64,000 bases of DNA from Streptomyces sp. SJL17-4 (GTDB taxonomy: Bacteria; Actinomycetota; Actinomycetes; Streptomycetales; Streptomycetaceae). This document shows, piece after piece, positions 1 through 10,112 of this stretch. The number at the start of each line of letters is the position of its first letter. Position 1 is the first letter of the stretch. The translations under genes and the position numbers were made by a program. The stretch spans positions 3,720,001 to 3,784,000 of the forward strand of contig NZ_CP104578.1 of NCBI RefSeq assembly GCF_036826855.1. The letters run 5' to 3'. The notes beneath the pieces are model-generated. The model was not told where the DNA came from, made no database searches, and saw only the letters and a list, made by a program, of their open reading frames with translations.

Positions 1-1302
<1,302 letters not shown>

Positions 1303-1303
<1 letters not shown>

Positions 1304-2043
1304 CACTCCCCCTCCTGACCGGAGGTCTCACCGCGCGGGTGGACGATTCGGTGGTGCGGCTGCTCGCCCTTGGCGAGGCGGAGTCCCACGAGCGAGGCGG
1401 GGCCCGCGCCGCCGGTGGCCTCGACGGCGCCGGGGCGCTCGTCGGGGAAGCCGGCGAGGATGCGGGCGGTCTCCTTGAAGGTGCAGATCGGGGCGCCGCG
1501 GGTGGGTTCGACGGTCCGGCCGGCCCGCAGGTCGTCGACCATGCGCTTGGCGGACTCGGGGGTCTGGTTGTCGAAGAACTCCCAGTTGACCATCACCACG
1601 GGGGCGAAGTCGCAGGCCGCGTTGCACTCGATGTGCTCGAGCGTGATCTTGCCGTCTTCGGTCGTCTCGTTGTTGCCGACGGCGAGGTGCTGCTTGAGCT
1701 CCTCGAAGATGGCGTCGCCGCCCATGACCGCGCAGAGCGTGTTCGTGCAGACGCCGACCTGGTAGTCACCGGAGGGCTTGCGCCGGTACATCGTGTAGAA
1801 GGTGGCGACGGCGGTGACCTCGGCGGTGGTCAGGCCGAGGGTCTCGGCACAGAACGCCATGCCGGTACGGGTGACATGGCCCTCCTCCGACTGCACGAGG
1901 TGCAGCATCGGCAGGAGCGCCGAGCGGGAGTCCGGGTAGCGGTCGATGATCGTCCGCGCGTCCTCCGTCAGGCGGGCGTGGACCTCGGCCGGGTACGCGG
2001 GGGCGGGGAGCTGGGGCATGCCCAGACTGATCTGGTCGGTCAT
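1303..2043 (-). CDS. nuoE: NADH-quinone oxidoreductase subunit E
   Basis: This is the thioredoxin-fold 2Fe-2S subunit of the NADH-oxidising arm of complex I. Residues C99, C104, C140 and C144 (VCTNTLCAV and [12 protein letters not shown]) form the expected 2Fe-2S ligand set. The protein has 246 residues; the core family domain ends near residue 185 and the remaining tail is variable and Pro/Gly-rich. The start ATG overlaps the nuoD stop and the stop overlaps the nuoF start, both as ATGA, so translation of the block is tightly coupled. Confidence 0.95.
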
Positions 2044-3362
2044 CGGTCGACGCCTCCCATCACGGGGTCGATGGAGGCGACGGCGACGATGACGTCGGCG
2101 ACCTGGCCGCCCTCGCACATCGCGGCCATGGCCTGGAGGTTGGTGAAGGACGGGTCGCGGAAGTGGACCCGGAAGGGGCGGGTGCCGCCGTCGGAGACGA
2201 CGTGCACGCCGAGCTCGCCCTTGGGCGACTCGACGGCCGCGTAGGCCTGCCCGGCCGGGACCCGGAAGCCCTCGGTGACCAGCTTGAAGTGGTGGATCAG
2301 GGCCTCCATGGAGGTGCCCATGATCTTCTTGATGTGGTCCATCGAGTTGCCGAGGCCGTCGACGCCGAGCGCGAGCTGCGCGGGCCAGGCGATCTTCTTG
2401 TCGCCGACCATGACGTCGCCCGGCTCCAGCCGGTCGAGGCACTGCTCGACGATCCGGAGGGACTGCCGCATCTCCTCCAGGCGGACGAGGAAGCGCCCGT
2501 AGGAGTCGCAGGTGTCGGCGGTCGGCACCTCGAAGTCGTAGTTTTCGTAGCCGCAGTACGGGTCGGTCTTGCGCAGGTCGTGCGGGAGGCCCGCCGAGCG
2601 CAGGATCGGTCCGGTGGCGCCGAGCGCCATGCAGCCGGTGAGGTCGAGGTAGCCGACGTCCTGCATGCGTGCCTTGAAGATGGGGTTGCCGGTGGCGAGC
2701 TTGTCGTACTCCGGCAGGTTCTTCTTCATGGTCTTCACGAACTCGCGTACGGCGTCGACGGCGCCGGGCGGCAGGTCCTGGGCGAGGCCGCCGGGGCGGA
2801 TGAACGCGTGGTTCATGCGCAGGCCGGTGATCAGCTCGTACAGGTCCAGGATCATCTCGCGGTCCCGGAAGCCGTAGATCATGATCGTGGTGGCGCCGAG
2901 CTCCATGCCGCCGGTGGCGATGCACACCAGGTGGGAGGAGAGCCGGTTGAGCTCCATCAGCAGGACGCGGATGATGCTGGCCCGGTCCGGGATCTGGTCG
3001 GTGATGCCGAGCAGCTTCTCCACGCCGAGGCAGTACGCCGTCTCGTTGTAGAACGAGGTGAGGTAGTCCATGCGCGTGACGAAGGTGGTGCCCTGCGTCC
3101 AGGTCCGGTATTCGAGGTTCTTCTCGATGCCGGTGTGGAGGTAGCCGATGCCGCAGCGGGCCTCGGTGACGGTCTCGCCGTCGATCTCCAGGATGAGCCG
3201 GAGCACGCCGTGGGTGGAGGGGTGCTGGGGGCCCATGTTGACGATGATGCGCTCGTCGTCGGCCTTCGCGGCGGACTGGACGACCTCTTCCCAGTCGCCG
3301 CCGGTCACCGTGTAGACGGCGCCTTCTGTCGTCTCGCGGGGAGACGCGTGGGGAGTGGTCAC
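2040..3362 (-). CDS. nuoD: NADH-quinone oxidoreductase subunit D
   Basis: NuoD is the 49-kDa-type subunit, related to the large subunit of NiFe hydrogenases, that forms part of the quinone site at the peripheral/membrane arm interface. Its 440 residues match the family length. The [14 protein letters not shown] motif near residue 44 and the [13 protein letters not shown] motif with the conserved quinone-site histidine are visible. The start is GTG, overlapping the nuoC stop as GTGA; the stop overlaps nuoE. In Streptomyces the electron acceptor is menaquinone, which fits the menaquinone genes found 5-17 kb away. Confidence 0.96.
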   Translation of the reverse strand: MTTPHASPRETTEGAVYTVTGGDWEEVVQSAAKADDERIIVNMGPQHPSTHGVLRLILEIDGETVTEARCGIGYLHTGIEKNLEYRTWTQGTTFVTRMDYLTSFYNETAYCLGVEKLLGITDQIPDRASIIRVLLMELNRLSSHLVCIATGGMELGATTIMIYGFRDREMILDLYELITGLRMNHAFIRPGGLAQDLPPGAVDAVREFVKTMKKNLPEYDKLATGNPIFKARMQDVGYLDLTGCMALGATGPILRSAGLPHDLRKTDPYCGYENYDFEVPTADTCDSYGRFLVRLEEMRQSLRIVEQCLDRLEPGDVMVGDKKIAWPAQLALGVDGLGNSMDHIKKIMGTSMEALIHHFKLVTEGFRVPAGQAYAAVESPKGELGVHVVSDGGTRPFRVHFRDPSFTNLQAMAAMCEGGQVADVIVAVASIDPVMGGVDR

Positions 3363-4090
3363 GAGTACGACCTCCGCTGGTCCGGAGCCGGGATCTGGGC
3401 GCCCTTGTACTCGATGGCGATGCCACCGAGGGGGTAGTCCTTGCGCTGCGGGTGGCCCTGCCAGTCGTCCGGCATCATGATCCGGGTGAGGGCGGGGTGG
3501 CCGTCGAAGACGATGCCGAAGAAGTCGTACGTCTCGCGCTCGTGCCAGTCGTTCGTCGGGTAGACCGCGACGAGCGACGGGATGTGCGGGTCGGCGTCCG
3601 GGGCGGACGTCTCCAGGCGGATCAGCCGGCCGTGGGTGAGCGAGCGCAGGTGGTAGACGGCGTGCAGCTCGCGGCCCTTGTCCCCCAGGTAGTGGACGCC
3701 GGAGACGCCGGTGCAGAGCTCGAAGCGGAGCGCCGGGTCGTCGCGGAGGGTCCGGGCGACGCGGACGAGGTGCTCACGCTCGACGTGGAAGGTGAGCTCG
3801 TCGCGGTCGACGACCGTCCTCTCGATGGCGTTCTCGGGGAGCAGGCCCTGCTCCTCAAGGGCGCCTTCGAGTTCGTCGGCGACCTCGTCGAACCAGCCGC
3901 CGTAGGGGCGGGTGGCCGGTCCGGGGAGCCGGATCGAGCGGACGAGTCCGCCGTAGCCGGAGGTGTCGCCGCCGTTGTTGGCGCCGAACATGCCGCGCTG
4001 GACGCGGACCTCCTCGCCGTGCTCCCCGCGCTGCCCCGGCAGGTTCTGCGCGCTGAGGTCCTTCTCGGGGTTCGGGGTTTCGTCGCTCAC
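3359..4090 (-). CDS. nuoC: NADH-quinone oxidoreductase subunit C
   Basis: NuoC is the 30-kDa-type subunit that packs against NuoD and NuoB in the peripheral arm. The 243-residue product carries the family signature [16 protein letters not shown] followed by [21 protein letters not shown]. The N-terminal 50 residues are an acidic, low-complexity extension, common in actinobacterial NuoC. The start is GTG at 4090, overlapping the nuoB TGA (GTGA). A longer open frame runs upstream, but it is simply the alternative frame of nuoB and lacks any NuoC character. Confidence 0.94.
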   Translation of the reverse strand: MSDETPNPEKDLSAQNLPGQRGEHGEEVRVQRGMFGANNGGDTSGYGGLVRSIRLPGPATRPYGGWFDEVADELEGALEEQGLLPENAIERTVVDRDELTFHVEREHLVRVARTLRDDPALRFELCTGVSGVHYLGDKGRELHAVYHLRSLTHGRLIRLETSAPDADPHIPSLVAVYPTNDWHERETYDFFGIVFDGHPALTRIMMPDDWQGHPQRKDYPLGGIAIEYKGAQIPAPDQRRSYS

Positions 4091-4641
4091 CGGAGCAGAC
4101 CCTTCAGTTCGATCGTCGGCAGCGCCTTGAGCGCCGCTTCCTCCGCCTCCCGGGCCGCCTCCTCGGCGTTCACGCCGAGCTTGGAGGTCTGGATCTTCTG
4201 GTGGAGCTTGAGGATCGCGTCGAGCAGCATCTCCGGGCGCGGCGGGCAGCCGGGCAGGTAGATGTCGACCGGCACGATGTGGTCGACGCCCTGGACGATC
4301 GCGTAGTTGTTGAACATGCCGCCCGAGGAGGCGCAGACGCCCATGGAGATGACCCACTTGGGGTTGGGCATCTGGTCGTAGACCTGCCTCAGGACCGGCG
4401 CCATCTTCTGGCTGACCCGGCCGGCCACGATCATCAGGTCGGCCTGGCGCGGTGAGCCGCGGAAGACCTCCATGCCGAAGCGGGCCAGGTCGTACCGGCC
4501 GGCTCCGGTGGTCATCATCTCGATGGCGCAGCAGGCGAGGCCGAAGGTCGCGGGGAACACGGACGCCTTGCGCACCCAGCCCGCGGCCTGTTCGACCGTC
4601 GTCAGCAGAAAGCCGCTCGGGAGTTTCTCTTCGAGTCCCAT
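4087..4641 (-). CDS. nuoB: NADH-quinone oxidoreductase subunit B
   Basis: NuoB carries cluster N2, the 4Fe-4S centre that donates electrons to quinone. Its ligands are visible: the tandem pair C37-C38 (GLACCAIEM), C103 (MGVCASSGG) and C132 (LPGCPPRP). At 184 residues it has the usual family length. It lies 17 nt downstream of nuoA and overlaps nuoC. The ATG start is preceded by a purine-rich stretch inside the nuoA-nuoB gap. Confidence 0.96.
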   Translation of the reverse strand: MGLEEKLPSGFLLTTVEQAAGWVRKASVFPATFGLACCAIEMMTTGAGRYDLARFGMEVFRGSPRQADLMIVAGRVSQKMAPVLRQVYDQMPNPKWVISMGVCASSGGMFNNYAIVQGVDHIVPVDIYLPGCPPRPEMLLDAILKLHQKIQTSKLGVNAEEAAREAEEAALKALPTIELKGLLR

Positions 4642-4658
4642 AGGTGCCCCTCAGCCCC

Positions 4659-5018
4659 TCAGTCCCATTCCAGGCCGCCGCGACGCCACACATACGCGTA
4701 GGCGACGAAGACGGTGAGCACGAAGAGCAGCATCTCCACGAGCCCGAAAAGCCCCAGGGCGTCGAAGGTGACCGCCCAGGGGTAGAGGAAGACGATCTCG
4801 ATGTCGAAGACGATGAAGAGCATCGCCGTCAGGTAGTACTTGATCGGGAAGCGGCCGCCTCCGGCGGGAGTGGGTGTCGGCTCGATGCCGCACTCGTACG
4901 CCTCAAGCTTTGCCCTGTTGTACCGCTTTGGCCCGATAAGCGTGGCCATGACCACGGAGAAGATCGCAAACCCCGCACCCAGGGCACCGAGCACGAGGAC
5001 GGGCGCGTACGCATTCAC
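4659..5018 (-). CDS. nuoA: NADH-quinone oxidoreductase subunit A
   Basis: NuoA is a small membrane subunit at the base of the quinone chamber. The 119-residue product has three predicted transmembrane helices (about residues 5-27, 62-82, 88-108) and the family motif [12 protein letters not shown] in the first loop. I chose GTG at 5018 because it gives the family N-terminus ([11 protein letters not shown]) and follows a good GGAAGGAGCGAGGAGC Shine-Dalgarno region. An in-frame upstream extension to 5120 has no membrane or family character and would run through the Rex-type operator. It is the first gene of the operon. Confidence 0.94.
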   Translation of the reverse strand: MNAYAPVLVLGALGAGFAIFSVVMATLIGPKRYNRAKLEAYECGIEPTPTPAGGGRFPIKYYLTAMLFIVFDIEIVFLYPWAVTFDALGLFGLVEMLLFVLTVFVAYAYVWRRGGLEWD

Positions 5019-5086
5019 GCTCCTCGCTCCTTCCAGTCGTCCTTGACCGTTGGATCGCACGGCCGGACCGTGAAAGATCGCCCCCA

Positions 5087-5102
5087 TGTGAGGCAGTTCA
5101 CA
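5087..5102. promoter_or_regulatory. Candidate Rex operator upstream of nuoA
   Basis: The sequence TGTGAGGCAGTTCACA matches the Streptomyces Rex operator shape TGTGAN6TCACA on both arms. Rex is a redox-sensing repressor that releases DNA when NADH/NAD+ rises. The site lies about 70 bp upstream of the nuoA start. Read leftward, its outer TTGTGA can serve as a -35 element, so binding would block the nuo promoter. The family fact is known for S. coelicolor respiratory genes; occupancy here is inference. Confidence 0.7.
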
Positions 5103-5436
5103 AGCCCGGCTGCCCCGCATCCTATGCCCGCCCCTCTGTGATCTGCGACACGGGGTACGGCAACGACTTTGTGATCTCCACCACCTGACGAAGGATCATG
5201 AAGTCGGATGAGCGGTGATCTTGTTGCGCGAAGCGCCCAGGTGATCACCAGATGTGACATCCGGACCGGAAATCGCTGATCGGAGGGGGTGTCGCACTAT
5301 CAAGTGATGGTCACTACAGGCAAATTGGCGATGGACGCATCCGGGTGATAAAGGAAGCGTCCGTCGCCCGGTCGGGGGGTCCGGCGTACGGCGGTGGACG
5401 TGTGCGCCCGTTCACGAGCATTCGTGAGACGGAAGT

Positions 5437-5450
5437 GTGACCTGCGTCAC
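5437..5450. promoter_or_regulatory. Candidate Crp-type site
   Basis: GTGACCTGCGTCAC fits GTG-N6-GNCAC, the motif reported for the Streptomyces cAMP receptor protein. It lies about 240 bp upstream of the NlpC/P60 start codon, just before the structured leader, so it could act at that gene's promoter. Such short motifs occur by chance in GC-rich DNA, so confidence is limited. Confidence 0.4.
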
Positions 5451-5508
5451 GCCACGAGGGCTCCAAAAACATGGGGCTTGGCCATGCGCGTCAAGAGGTG
5501 GTAAGCGT

Positions 5509-5638
5509 CGGGCAATTCGGGCGTTTCATTGAAAACCCATGATCAAGGGCCAGATGGGCCGTGCCCGATTTGCCCGTTACGGCGTCAATAAGGGCGCCAC
5601 AGAAGCGGATTAGGAGATTCCGAACGTAACTGTGGCGC
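5509..5638 (+). promoter_or_regulatory. Structured 5' leader of the NlpC/P60 gene
   Basis: Two strong inverted repeats are nested before the hydrolase start. CGGGCAATTCGGGC (5509-5522) pairs with GCCCGATTTGCCCG (5563-5576) with one mismatch. GCGCCACAG (5594-5602) pairs perfectly with CTGTGGCGC (5630-5638). The second stem encloses an AGGAG and an internal CGGA/TCCG stem. This suggests an RNA element controlling expression. Streptomyces cell-wall hydrolase genes often carry c-di-AMP (ydaO-type) riboswitches, but I do not recognise the conserved ydaO core here. Confidence 0.45.
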
Positions 5639-5688
5639 AACCCACGTTTCTTGAAGGGAACCGTGAAGCCCTGATAGCGGTTGTCCTC

Positions 5689-6576
5689 ATGTCCCACACC
5701 GCTCACATACCCAGCCACCGGAAGCCGCGCCGCAGCGCCTCGAAGCTCGCGCTGCGAGCCGGAGTTGCCGGTGGCGTCCTCGGCACCATCGCGGTGGCCG
5801 GTGCTGCCGGGCCGGCGAATGCCGAGCCGGTGACCGAGACCATCGAAATGCCCACCCTGGGCTCGCTCGAGGCCGGCACCGGTCTCGCCTCCGCCGTCGC
5901 CGCCTCCGCCGAGGCCTCCCAGCAGGAGGCACTCGACCAGAGCCTCCAGACGCAGGAGAACCTGGCGCTGCAGAAGGCCGCCAAGGAGGCCAAGAAGGCC
6001 AAGGCCGAGGCCGACCGCAAGGCCGCCGCCGAGAAGGCCGAGAAGGCCCGCCTCAAGGCCGAGGCCGAGGCCAAGGCCGAGCAGGAGCGCAAGGAGGCCC
6101 AGGAGCGCGCCTCCCGCGCCAGTGAGCGCACCCAGCTGGCCGCCACGTCCGCGAGCGACAGCGGCTCCTCGGACTCCGGCTCCTCGGCCGGTTCCGACGA
6201 GAGCCAGACGCAGGCCCCCTCCGGCTCCGCCGCCGCGATCGTGGCCTTCGCCCGCGCCCAGGTCGGCGACTCGTACGTCACCGGCGGCACCGGCCCCAAC
6301 TCCTGGGACTGCTCCGGCCTCGTCCAGGCCGCCTACCGCCAGGCCGGCATCGACCTGCCCCGCATCTCGTACGACCAGTCGAGCATGGGCACCTCCGTCT
6401 CGCTGAGCAACCTCCAGCCGGGCGACATCCTGTACTGGGGCAGCCGCAGCGGCTCGTACCACGTCGCGATCTACGTGGGCGGCGGCAACTACGTCGGCGC
6501 GCAGAACTCGTCGACCGGTGTCGTCGAGCGCTCGCTGGACTGGGACATGCCCTCCGGCGCGGTCCGTCTCCTCTGA
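5689..6576 (+). CDS. Secreted NlpC/P60 family peptidoglycan endopeptidase
   Basis: A probable D,L-endopeptidase that cleaves peptidoglycan stem peptides outside the membrane. The 295-residue protein has a twin-basic N-terminus and a signal peptide ending near NAEP (residue 46). A long Ala/Lys/Glu coiled coil spans about 75-147, then a Ser/Gly-rich linker, then the NlpC/P60 domain (about 180-295). The catalytic Cys is C208 in DCSGLVQ and the catalytic His is H258 in SYHVAIYVG. I chose ATG 5689 because it starts the conserved signal peptide. An in-frame GTG at 5632 lies inside the leader hairpin. A terminator follows the stop. Confidence 0.9.
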   Translation: MSHTAHIPSHRKPRRSASKLALRAGVAGGVLGTIAVAGAAGPANAEPVTETIEMPTLGSLEAGTGLASAVAASAEASQQEALDQSLQTQENLALQKAAKEAKKAKAEADRKAAAEKAEKARLKAEAEAKAEQERKEAQERASRASERTQLAATSASDSGSSDSGSSAGSDESQTQAPSGSAAAIVAFARAQVGDSYVTGGTGPNSWDCSGLVQAAYRQAGIDLPRISYDQSSMGTSVSLSNLQPGDILYWGSRSGSYHVAIYVGGGNYVGAQNSSTGVVERSLDWDMPSGAVRLL

Positions 6577-6638
6577 CCGACCCGCGCCTCGCGGCACACG
6601 AGAAGCGCACACGTAAAACGCACACGTGAAGCGCACAC

Positions 6639-6677
6639 GGAAAGCCGTCACTCCTCGGGGGAGTGACGGCTTTTCCC
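6639..6677. terminator. Strong intrinsic terminator, usable from both sides
   Basis: AAAGCCGTCACTCC and GGAGTGACGGCTTTT form a near-perfect 14-bp stem with a short loop, flanked by A and T runs. It separates the convergent NlpC/P60 and imine-reductase-like genes and can stop transcription in both directions. Confidence 0.85.
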
Positions 6678-6705
6678 GTTTCAGTACTGATCTGCCCCGG
6701 ACGTC

Positions 6706-7590
6706 CTACTTGCGGAAGTTTTCGATGATCCGGGCGTAACTGTCCCCTCCGTGACCCGCCGCGACTGCCGCGCGCATCAGGTCCAGGTGCAGCTCCGGCA
6801 GCCGGTTGTCGATGCCGCGCGCCTCCCCCGCGTGCAGCAGATGCCCGATCGTCGTCACCTGGACGTCGATCGTGGCGTCGTCGCCCGGGTACGTCCCCTC
6901 GTCGATCTGCTCGGCGTACCCGGTCATGAACCAGGAGACCGTCTTCAGCCAGCGGGTGGCCACCGCCGTGAAGTCCCGGGCCGGTACCCCGTCCGCGCCC
7001 GCGAGGGCGGTGGCGTGCAGCCAGCCGCCGAAGACGGACCACATGAGGCCGAGCAGCCCCGCGTCGTAGAGCGAGGCGAGCCCCGCGTCCGGGCCGAGGT
7101 CCACCGGGTCGCCGAGGACGGCGAGCGTCGCGCGGTGCGCGGCGAGCAGCTCGGGCGAGCCCGAGTAGAGGATCATGTTGGCGCTGTCGCCGACCCCCGG
7201 CGGGGTCGTCATGACGGCGCCGTCGAGGTGGCCGATGCCGTGCTCGGCGGCCCACTCCGCCTCCGCGCGGGCCTGCTCGGGGGAACCCGAGGTGAGGTTG
7301 ACCAGGACCCGGCCCCGCAGCGATTCGGTCACGGGGGCGAGGAGTTCGCGTACGGCCGGGTGGTCGAGGACGCAGACCACGACGAGTTCGCCCGCCTCGA
7401 CGGCCTCGGCGAGGGAGGCGGCGCGGACGGCGCCCCGGGCGACGAGGGCGTCGGCCTTCCCGGGGGTGCGGTTCCAGACGGTGGTGCGATGGCCGGCGGC
7501 GAGGAAGGCGCCGGCGAGGGCGGAGCCCATCTGGCCGAGACCGATGACCGTGATGCTCCGTACGTGCGTTGAATCCACCTGTGCGTTCAT
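6706..7590 (-). CDS. NAD(P)-dependent imine reductase-like oxidoreductase
   Basis: The N-terminal Rossmann motif VIGLGQMGSALAGAFL and the TVWNRTPGKADAL segment place it in the 3-hydroxyisobutyrate dehydrogenase/imine reductase superfamily. Its overall pattern, including LASLYDAGLLGLMWSV and the C-terminal GHGGDSYARII, closely resembles Streptomyces (R)-type imine reductases. D176 sits at the position of the catalytic Asp of R-selective enzymes. Its 294 residues match the family. The physiological substrate is unknown. ATG 7590 starts the recognisable fold. It is divergent from a GlxA-type regulator about 100 bp away, which may control it. Confidence 0.8.
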   Translation of the reverse strand: MNAQVDSTHVRSITVIGLGQMGSALAGAFLAAGHRTTVWNRTPGKADALVARGAVRAASLAEAVEAGELVVVCVLDHPAVRELLAPVTESLRGRVLVNLTSGSPEQARAEAEWAAEHGIGHLDGAVMTTPPGVGDSANMILYSGSPELLAAHRATLAVLGDPVDLGPDAGLASLYDAGLLGLMWSVFGGWLHATALAGADGVPARDFTAVATRWLKTVSWFMTGYAEQIDEGTYPGDDATIDVQVTTIGHLLHAGEARGIDNRLPELHLDLMRAAVAAGHGGDSYARIIENFRK

Positions 7591-7686
7591 GGAATCCACG
7601 CTCGCAGCGGCGGAATCCGGACGACAGTGGCAGGACCGACGGCGACCGCACGATTCCTGCCGCACCCCTGGCGTACGGTCGGGGGC

Positions 7687-8682
7687 ATGAGCGCAGGAGT
7701 GGTGGCCATCGCCGTCGTACCGGACCGGCGGATCGGGACGTCGATGTGGGAGCTCTACGAACTCTCCCTGGCGTGCGGGGTCTTCGGCATCCCGCATCCG
7801 GATCTCGCCGACCCCTGGTACGAGCTCCGGCTGTGCGGGGACTCCGGCGAGGGCGGGATCTTCTCGGTGCGGACCGACCACGGTCTCGACGGACTCGTGG
7901 GCGCGGACACCGTCATCGTGCCGTCCGTGCCCGAGGCGGTCGTGGACGACGGCGAGGAGGTGCCGGCCGAGCTGGTCGAGGCGCTGCGCGCGGCCGCCGC
8001 ATCCGGCGCCCGGATGGTGTCCCTGTGCACCGGCGCCTTCGCGCTCGCCGCCGCCGGACTCCTCGACGGCCGTCGGGCCACCGCGCACTGGCAGCACAGC
8101 GCCCAACTGGCCGCCCGCCATCCCGAGGTGATCGTGGACGACTCGGTCCTCTACACGGACGAGGGGTCCGTCCTGACCAGTGCCGGGGCCACCGCCGCGC
8201 TCGACCTCTGCCTGCACCTGGTGCGCACCGACCTCGGGGCGACCGTCGCCGGGCAGCTCGCCCGCCGTCTCGTCGTCCCGGCCCACCGTCCGGGCGGCCA
8301 GGCCCAGTTCATCGAGGCGCCGCTCCCGCCGAGCGACGACGACTCCCTGGGGCCCGTACTGCAGTGGGCGACCGAGCACCTGTCCGAGCCGCTGACCGTG
8401 GAGGAGCTGGCCCGGCGGGCCCGGATGAGCCCGCGCACCTTCCACCGGCGGCTGCGCGAGGAGCACGGCACCACCCCGCTGCAGTGGCTGCTCCAGCAGC
8501 GGGTGGCCCGCGCCCAGACGCTGCTCGAGTCCACCGACCTGCCCGTGGAGCTGGTCGGCGACCACAGCGGTCTTGGCTCGGCGGCCAATCTGCGCCGCCA
8601 CTTCATCCGTACGGTCGGGGTGTCCCCGTCCGGGTACCGGCGGACGTTCAGGCCTTCGGAGCGACCTTCGAGAGTCCGTTGA
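7687..8682 (+). CDS. GlxA-family AraC-type transcriptional regulator
   Basis: This 331-residue regulator has an N-terminal DJ-1/PfpI-like sensor domain (about 1-185; the VSLCTGAFALAAAGLLDGR nucleophile-elbow region is visible). A C-terminal AraC helix-turn-helix domain spans about 220-325 (LTVEELARRARMSPRTFHRRLREE and LVGDHSGLGSAANLRRHF). Such proteins are cytoplasmic DNA-binding regulators; the sensor usually lacks enzyme activity. It is divergent to the imine-reductase-like gene and is a plausible regulator of it. Its 3' end overlaps the convergent reductase gene by 35 bp. ATG 7687 has only a weak GGGGG ribosome site. Confidence 0.85.
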   Translation: MSAGVVAIAVVPDRRIGTSMWELYELSLACGVFGIPHPDLADPWYELRLCGDSGEGGIFSVRTDHGLDGLVGADTVIVPSVPEAVVDDGEEVPAELVEALRAAAASGARMVSLCTGAFALAAAGLLDGRRATAHWQHSAQLAARHPEVIVDDSVLYTDEGSVLTSAGATAALDLCLHLVRTDLGATVAGQLARRLVVPAHRPGGQAQFIEAPLPPSDDDSLGPVLQWATEHLSEPLTVEELARRARMSPRTFHRRLREEHGTTPLQWLLQQRVARAQTLLESTDLPVELVGDHSGLGSAANLRRHFIRTVGVSPSGYRRTFRPSERPSRVR

Positions 8683-9934
8683 TGATGCGGTCCATGGCAT
8701 CGCCGCCCGACGGGTCGGTCAGGTTCGCCAGCATCTTCAGCGTGAACTTCATGAGCATCGGGTGGGTCAGGCCGCGCTGGGTCGCGATCTTCATGACCTT
8801 CGGGTTGCCGATGAGCTTCACGAAGGCGCGGCCGAGCGTGTAGTAGCCGCCGTAGGTGTCCTTGAGGACCTGCGGGTAGTTCCGCAGGGCGAGTTCGCGC
8901 TGGGCGGGGGTCGCGCGGGCGTGTGCCTGGACGATGACGTCGGCCGCGATCTGGCCGGACTCCATGGCGTACGCGATGCCCTCGCCGTTGAACGGGTTGA
9001 CGAGGCCGCCGGCGTCACCGACGAGCAGCAGGCCCTTGGTGTAGTGCGGCTGGCGGTTGAAGGCCATCGGGAGGGCGGCGCCGCGGATCGGCATCGTCAT
9101 GTTGTCCGGGGTGAAGCCCCAGTCCTCTGGCATCGAGGCGCACCAGGCCTTGAGGACCTCGCGCCAGTCCAGCTCGCGGAAGGCCTTCGAGGAGTTGAGG
9201 ATGCCGAGGCCGACGTTGGACGTGCCGTCACCCATGCCGAAGATCCAGCCGTAGCCGGGCAGGAGCCGGTCCTGCGGGCCGCGGCGGTCCCACAGCTCCA
9301 GCCAGGACTCCAGGTAGTCGTCGTCGTGCCGGGGCGAGGTGAAGTACGTGCGGACGGCGACGCCCATCGGGCGGTCCTCACGCCGGTGCAGGCCCATCGC
9401 CAGGGAGATCCGGGTGGAGTTGCCGTCGGCGGCGACGACGAGCGGGGCGTGGAAGGTGACCTCGCGCTTCTCCTCGCCGAGCTTGGCGTGGACGCCGGTG
9501 ATCCGGCCCGTACGGTCGTCGATGATCGGGGCGCCGACGTTGCAGCGCTCGTACAGGCGGGCTCCGGCCTTCTGGGCCTGGCGGGCGAGCTGCTCGTCGA
9601 AGTCGTCGCGCTTGCGGACGAGTCCGTAGTCCGGGTAGGAGGCGAGCTCCGGCCAGTCGAGCTCCAGGCGGACGCCGCCGCCGATGATCCGCAGGCCCTT
9701 GTTCCGCAGCCAGCCGGCCTCTTCGGAGATGTCGATGCCCATGGAGACGAGCTGCTTGGTGGCACGGGGGGTGAGGCCGTCGCCGCAGACCTTCTCGCGG
9801 GGGAACGCGGTCTTCTCCAGGAGGAGGACGTCCAGTCCGGCCTTGGCGAGGTAGTACGCGGTGGTGGATCCGGCCGGGCCGGCCCCGACGACGATGACGT
9901 CCGCGCTGTGCTCGGAGAGGGGCTGCTCGGTCAC
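8648..9934 (-). CDS. Geranylgeranyl-reductase-family flavoprotein, probable menaquinone reductase (MenJ-like)
   Basis: The 428-residue FAD enzyme begins with VIVVGAGPAGSTTAYYLAKAG (ADP-binding fold) and has FPREKVCGDGLTPRA and LLVGDAGGLVNPFNGEGIAYAMESG, hallmarks of the geranylgeranyl reductase family. This family saturates isoprenoid double bonds. In Mycobacterium tuberculosis the relative MenJ sits beside menG and partially saturates menaquinone. Here menG is 2.3 kb away and mqnC/mqnA follow, so I infer a role in making the hydrogenated menaquinones typical of Streptomyces. GTG 9934 has a GGGAGAA ribosome site; the longer in-frame extension is low-complexity and rejected. Another isoprenoid substrate is possible. 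Confidence 0.8.
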   Translation of the reverse strand: MTEQPLSEHSADVIVVGAGPAGSTTAYYLAKAGLDVLLLEKTAFPREKVCGDGLTPRATKQLVSMGIDISEEAGWLRNKGLRIIGGGVRLELDWPELASYPDYGLVRKRDDFDEQLARQAQKAGARLYERCNVGAPIIDDRTGRITGVHAKLGEEKREVTFHAPLVVAADGNSTRISLAMGLHRREDRPMGVAVRTYFTSPRHDDDYLESWLELWDRRGPQDRLLPGYGWIFGMGDGTSNVGLGILNSSKAFRELDWREVLKAWCASMPEDWGFTPDNMTMPIRGAALPMAFNRQPHYTKGLLLVGDAGGLVNPFNGEGIAYAMESGQIAADVIVQAHARATPAQRELALRNYPQVLKDTYGGYYTLGRAFVKLIGNPKVMKIATQRGLTHPMLMKFTLKMLANLTDPSGGDAMDRIINGLSKVAPKA

Positions 9935-10112
9935 GGCGGATTCTCCCGAAGACTCGACGGTAGGGGGCGGTACGGGCGTACCGGGGCAGTCTATGGGGGA
10001 GGGTCGGCCACCGTCCGGAGGGCCACCCGAAGGACCGTACGGAGGTCCGTCCGGCGAGATGAAACGGAACCGGAGTTCGCACATCCGTACGACGATGTCA
10101 TGATCGCCGGTC

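Larger units (their letters stand above)
5019..5688. other. 670-bp divergent regulatory region between nuoA and the NlpC/P60 gene
   Basis: No credible coding sequence lies here. The nuoA side carries a Rex-type operator. The middle has a perfect 10-bp palindrome GGTGATCACC at 5240-5249 and several GTGATC-like words at about 5140-5265. It also holds an inverted repeat TCACGA-GCAT-TCGTGA at 5412-5427 and a Crp-like site. The hydrolase side is dominated by nested inverted repeats (5509-5638) that would fold as an RNA leader. The length suggests complex divergent control. Confidence 0.6.

Noticed and set aside
5281..5688. A c-di-AMP (ydaO-type) riboswitch upstream of the NlpC/P60 gene
   Set aside because: Expected from the gene type, but I could not find the conserved core sequences; the stems seen do not match the pattern I know, so I report only a structured leader.
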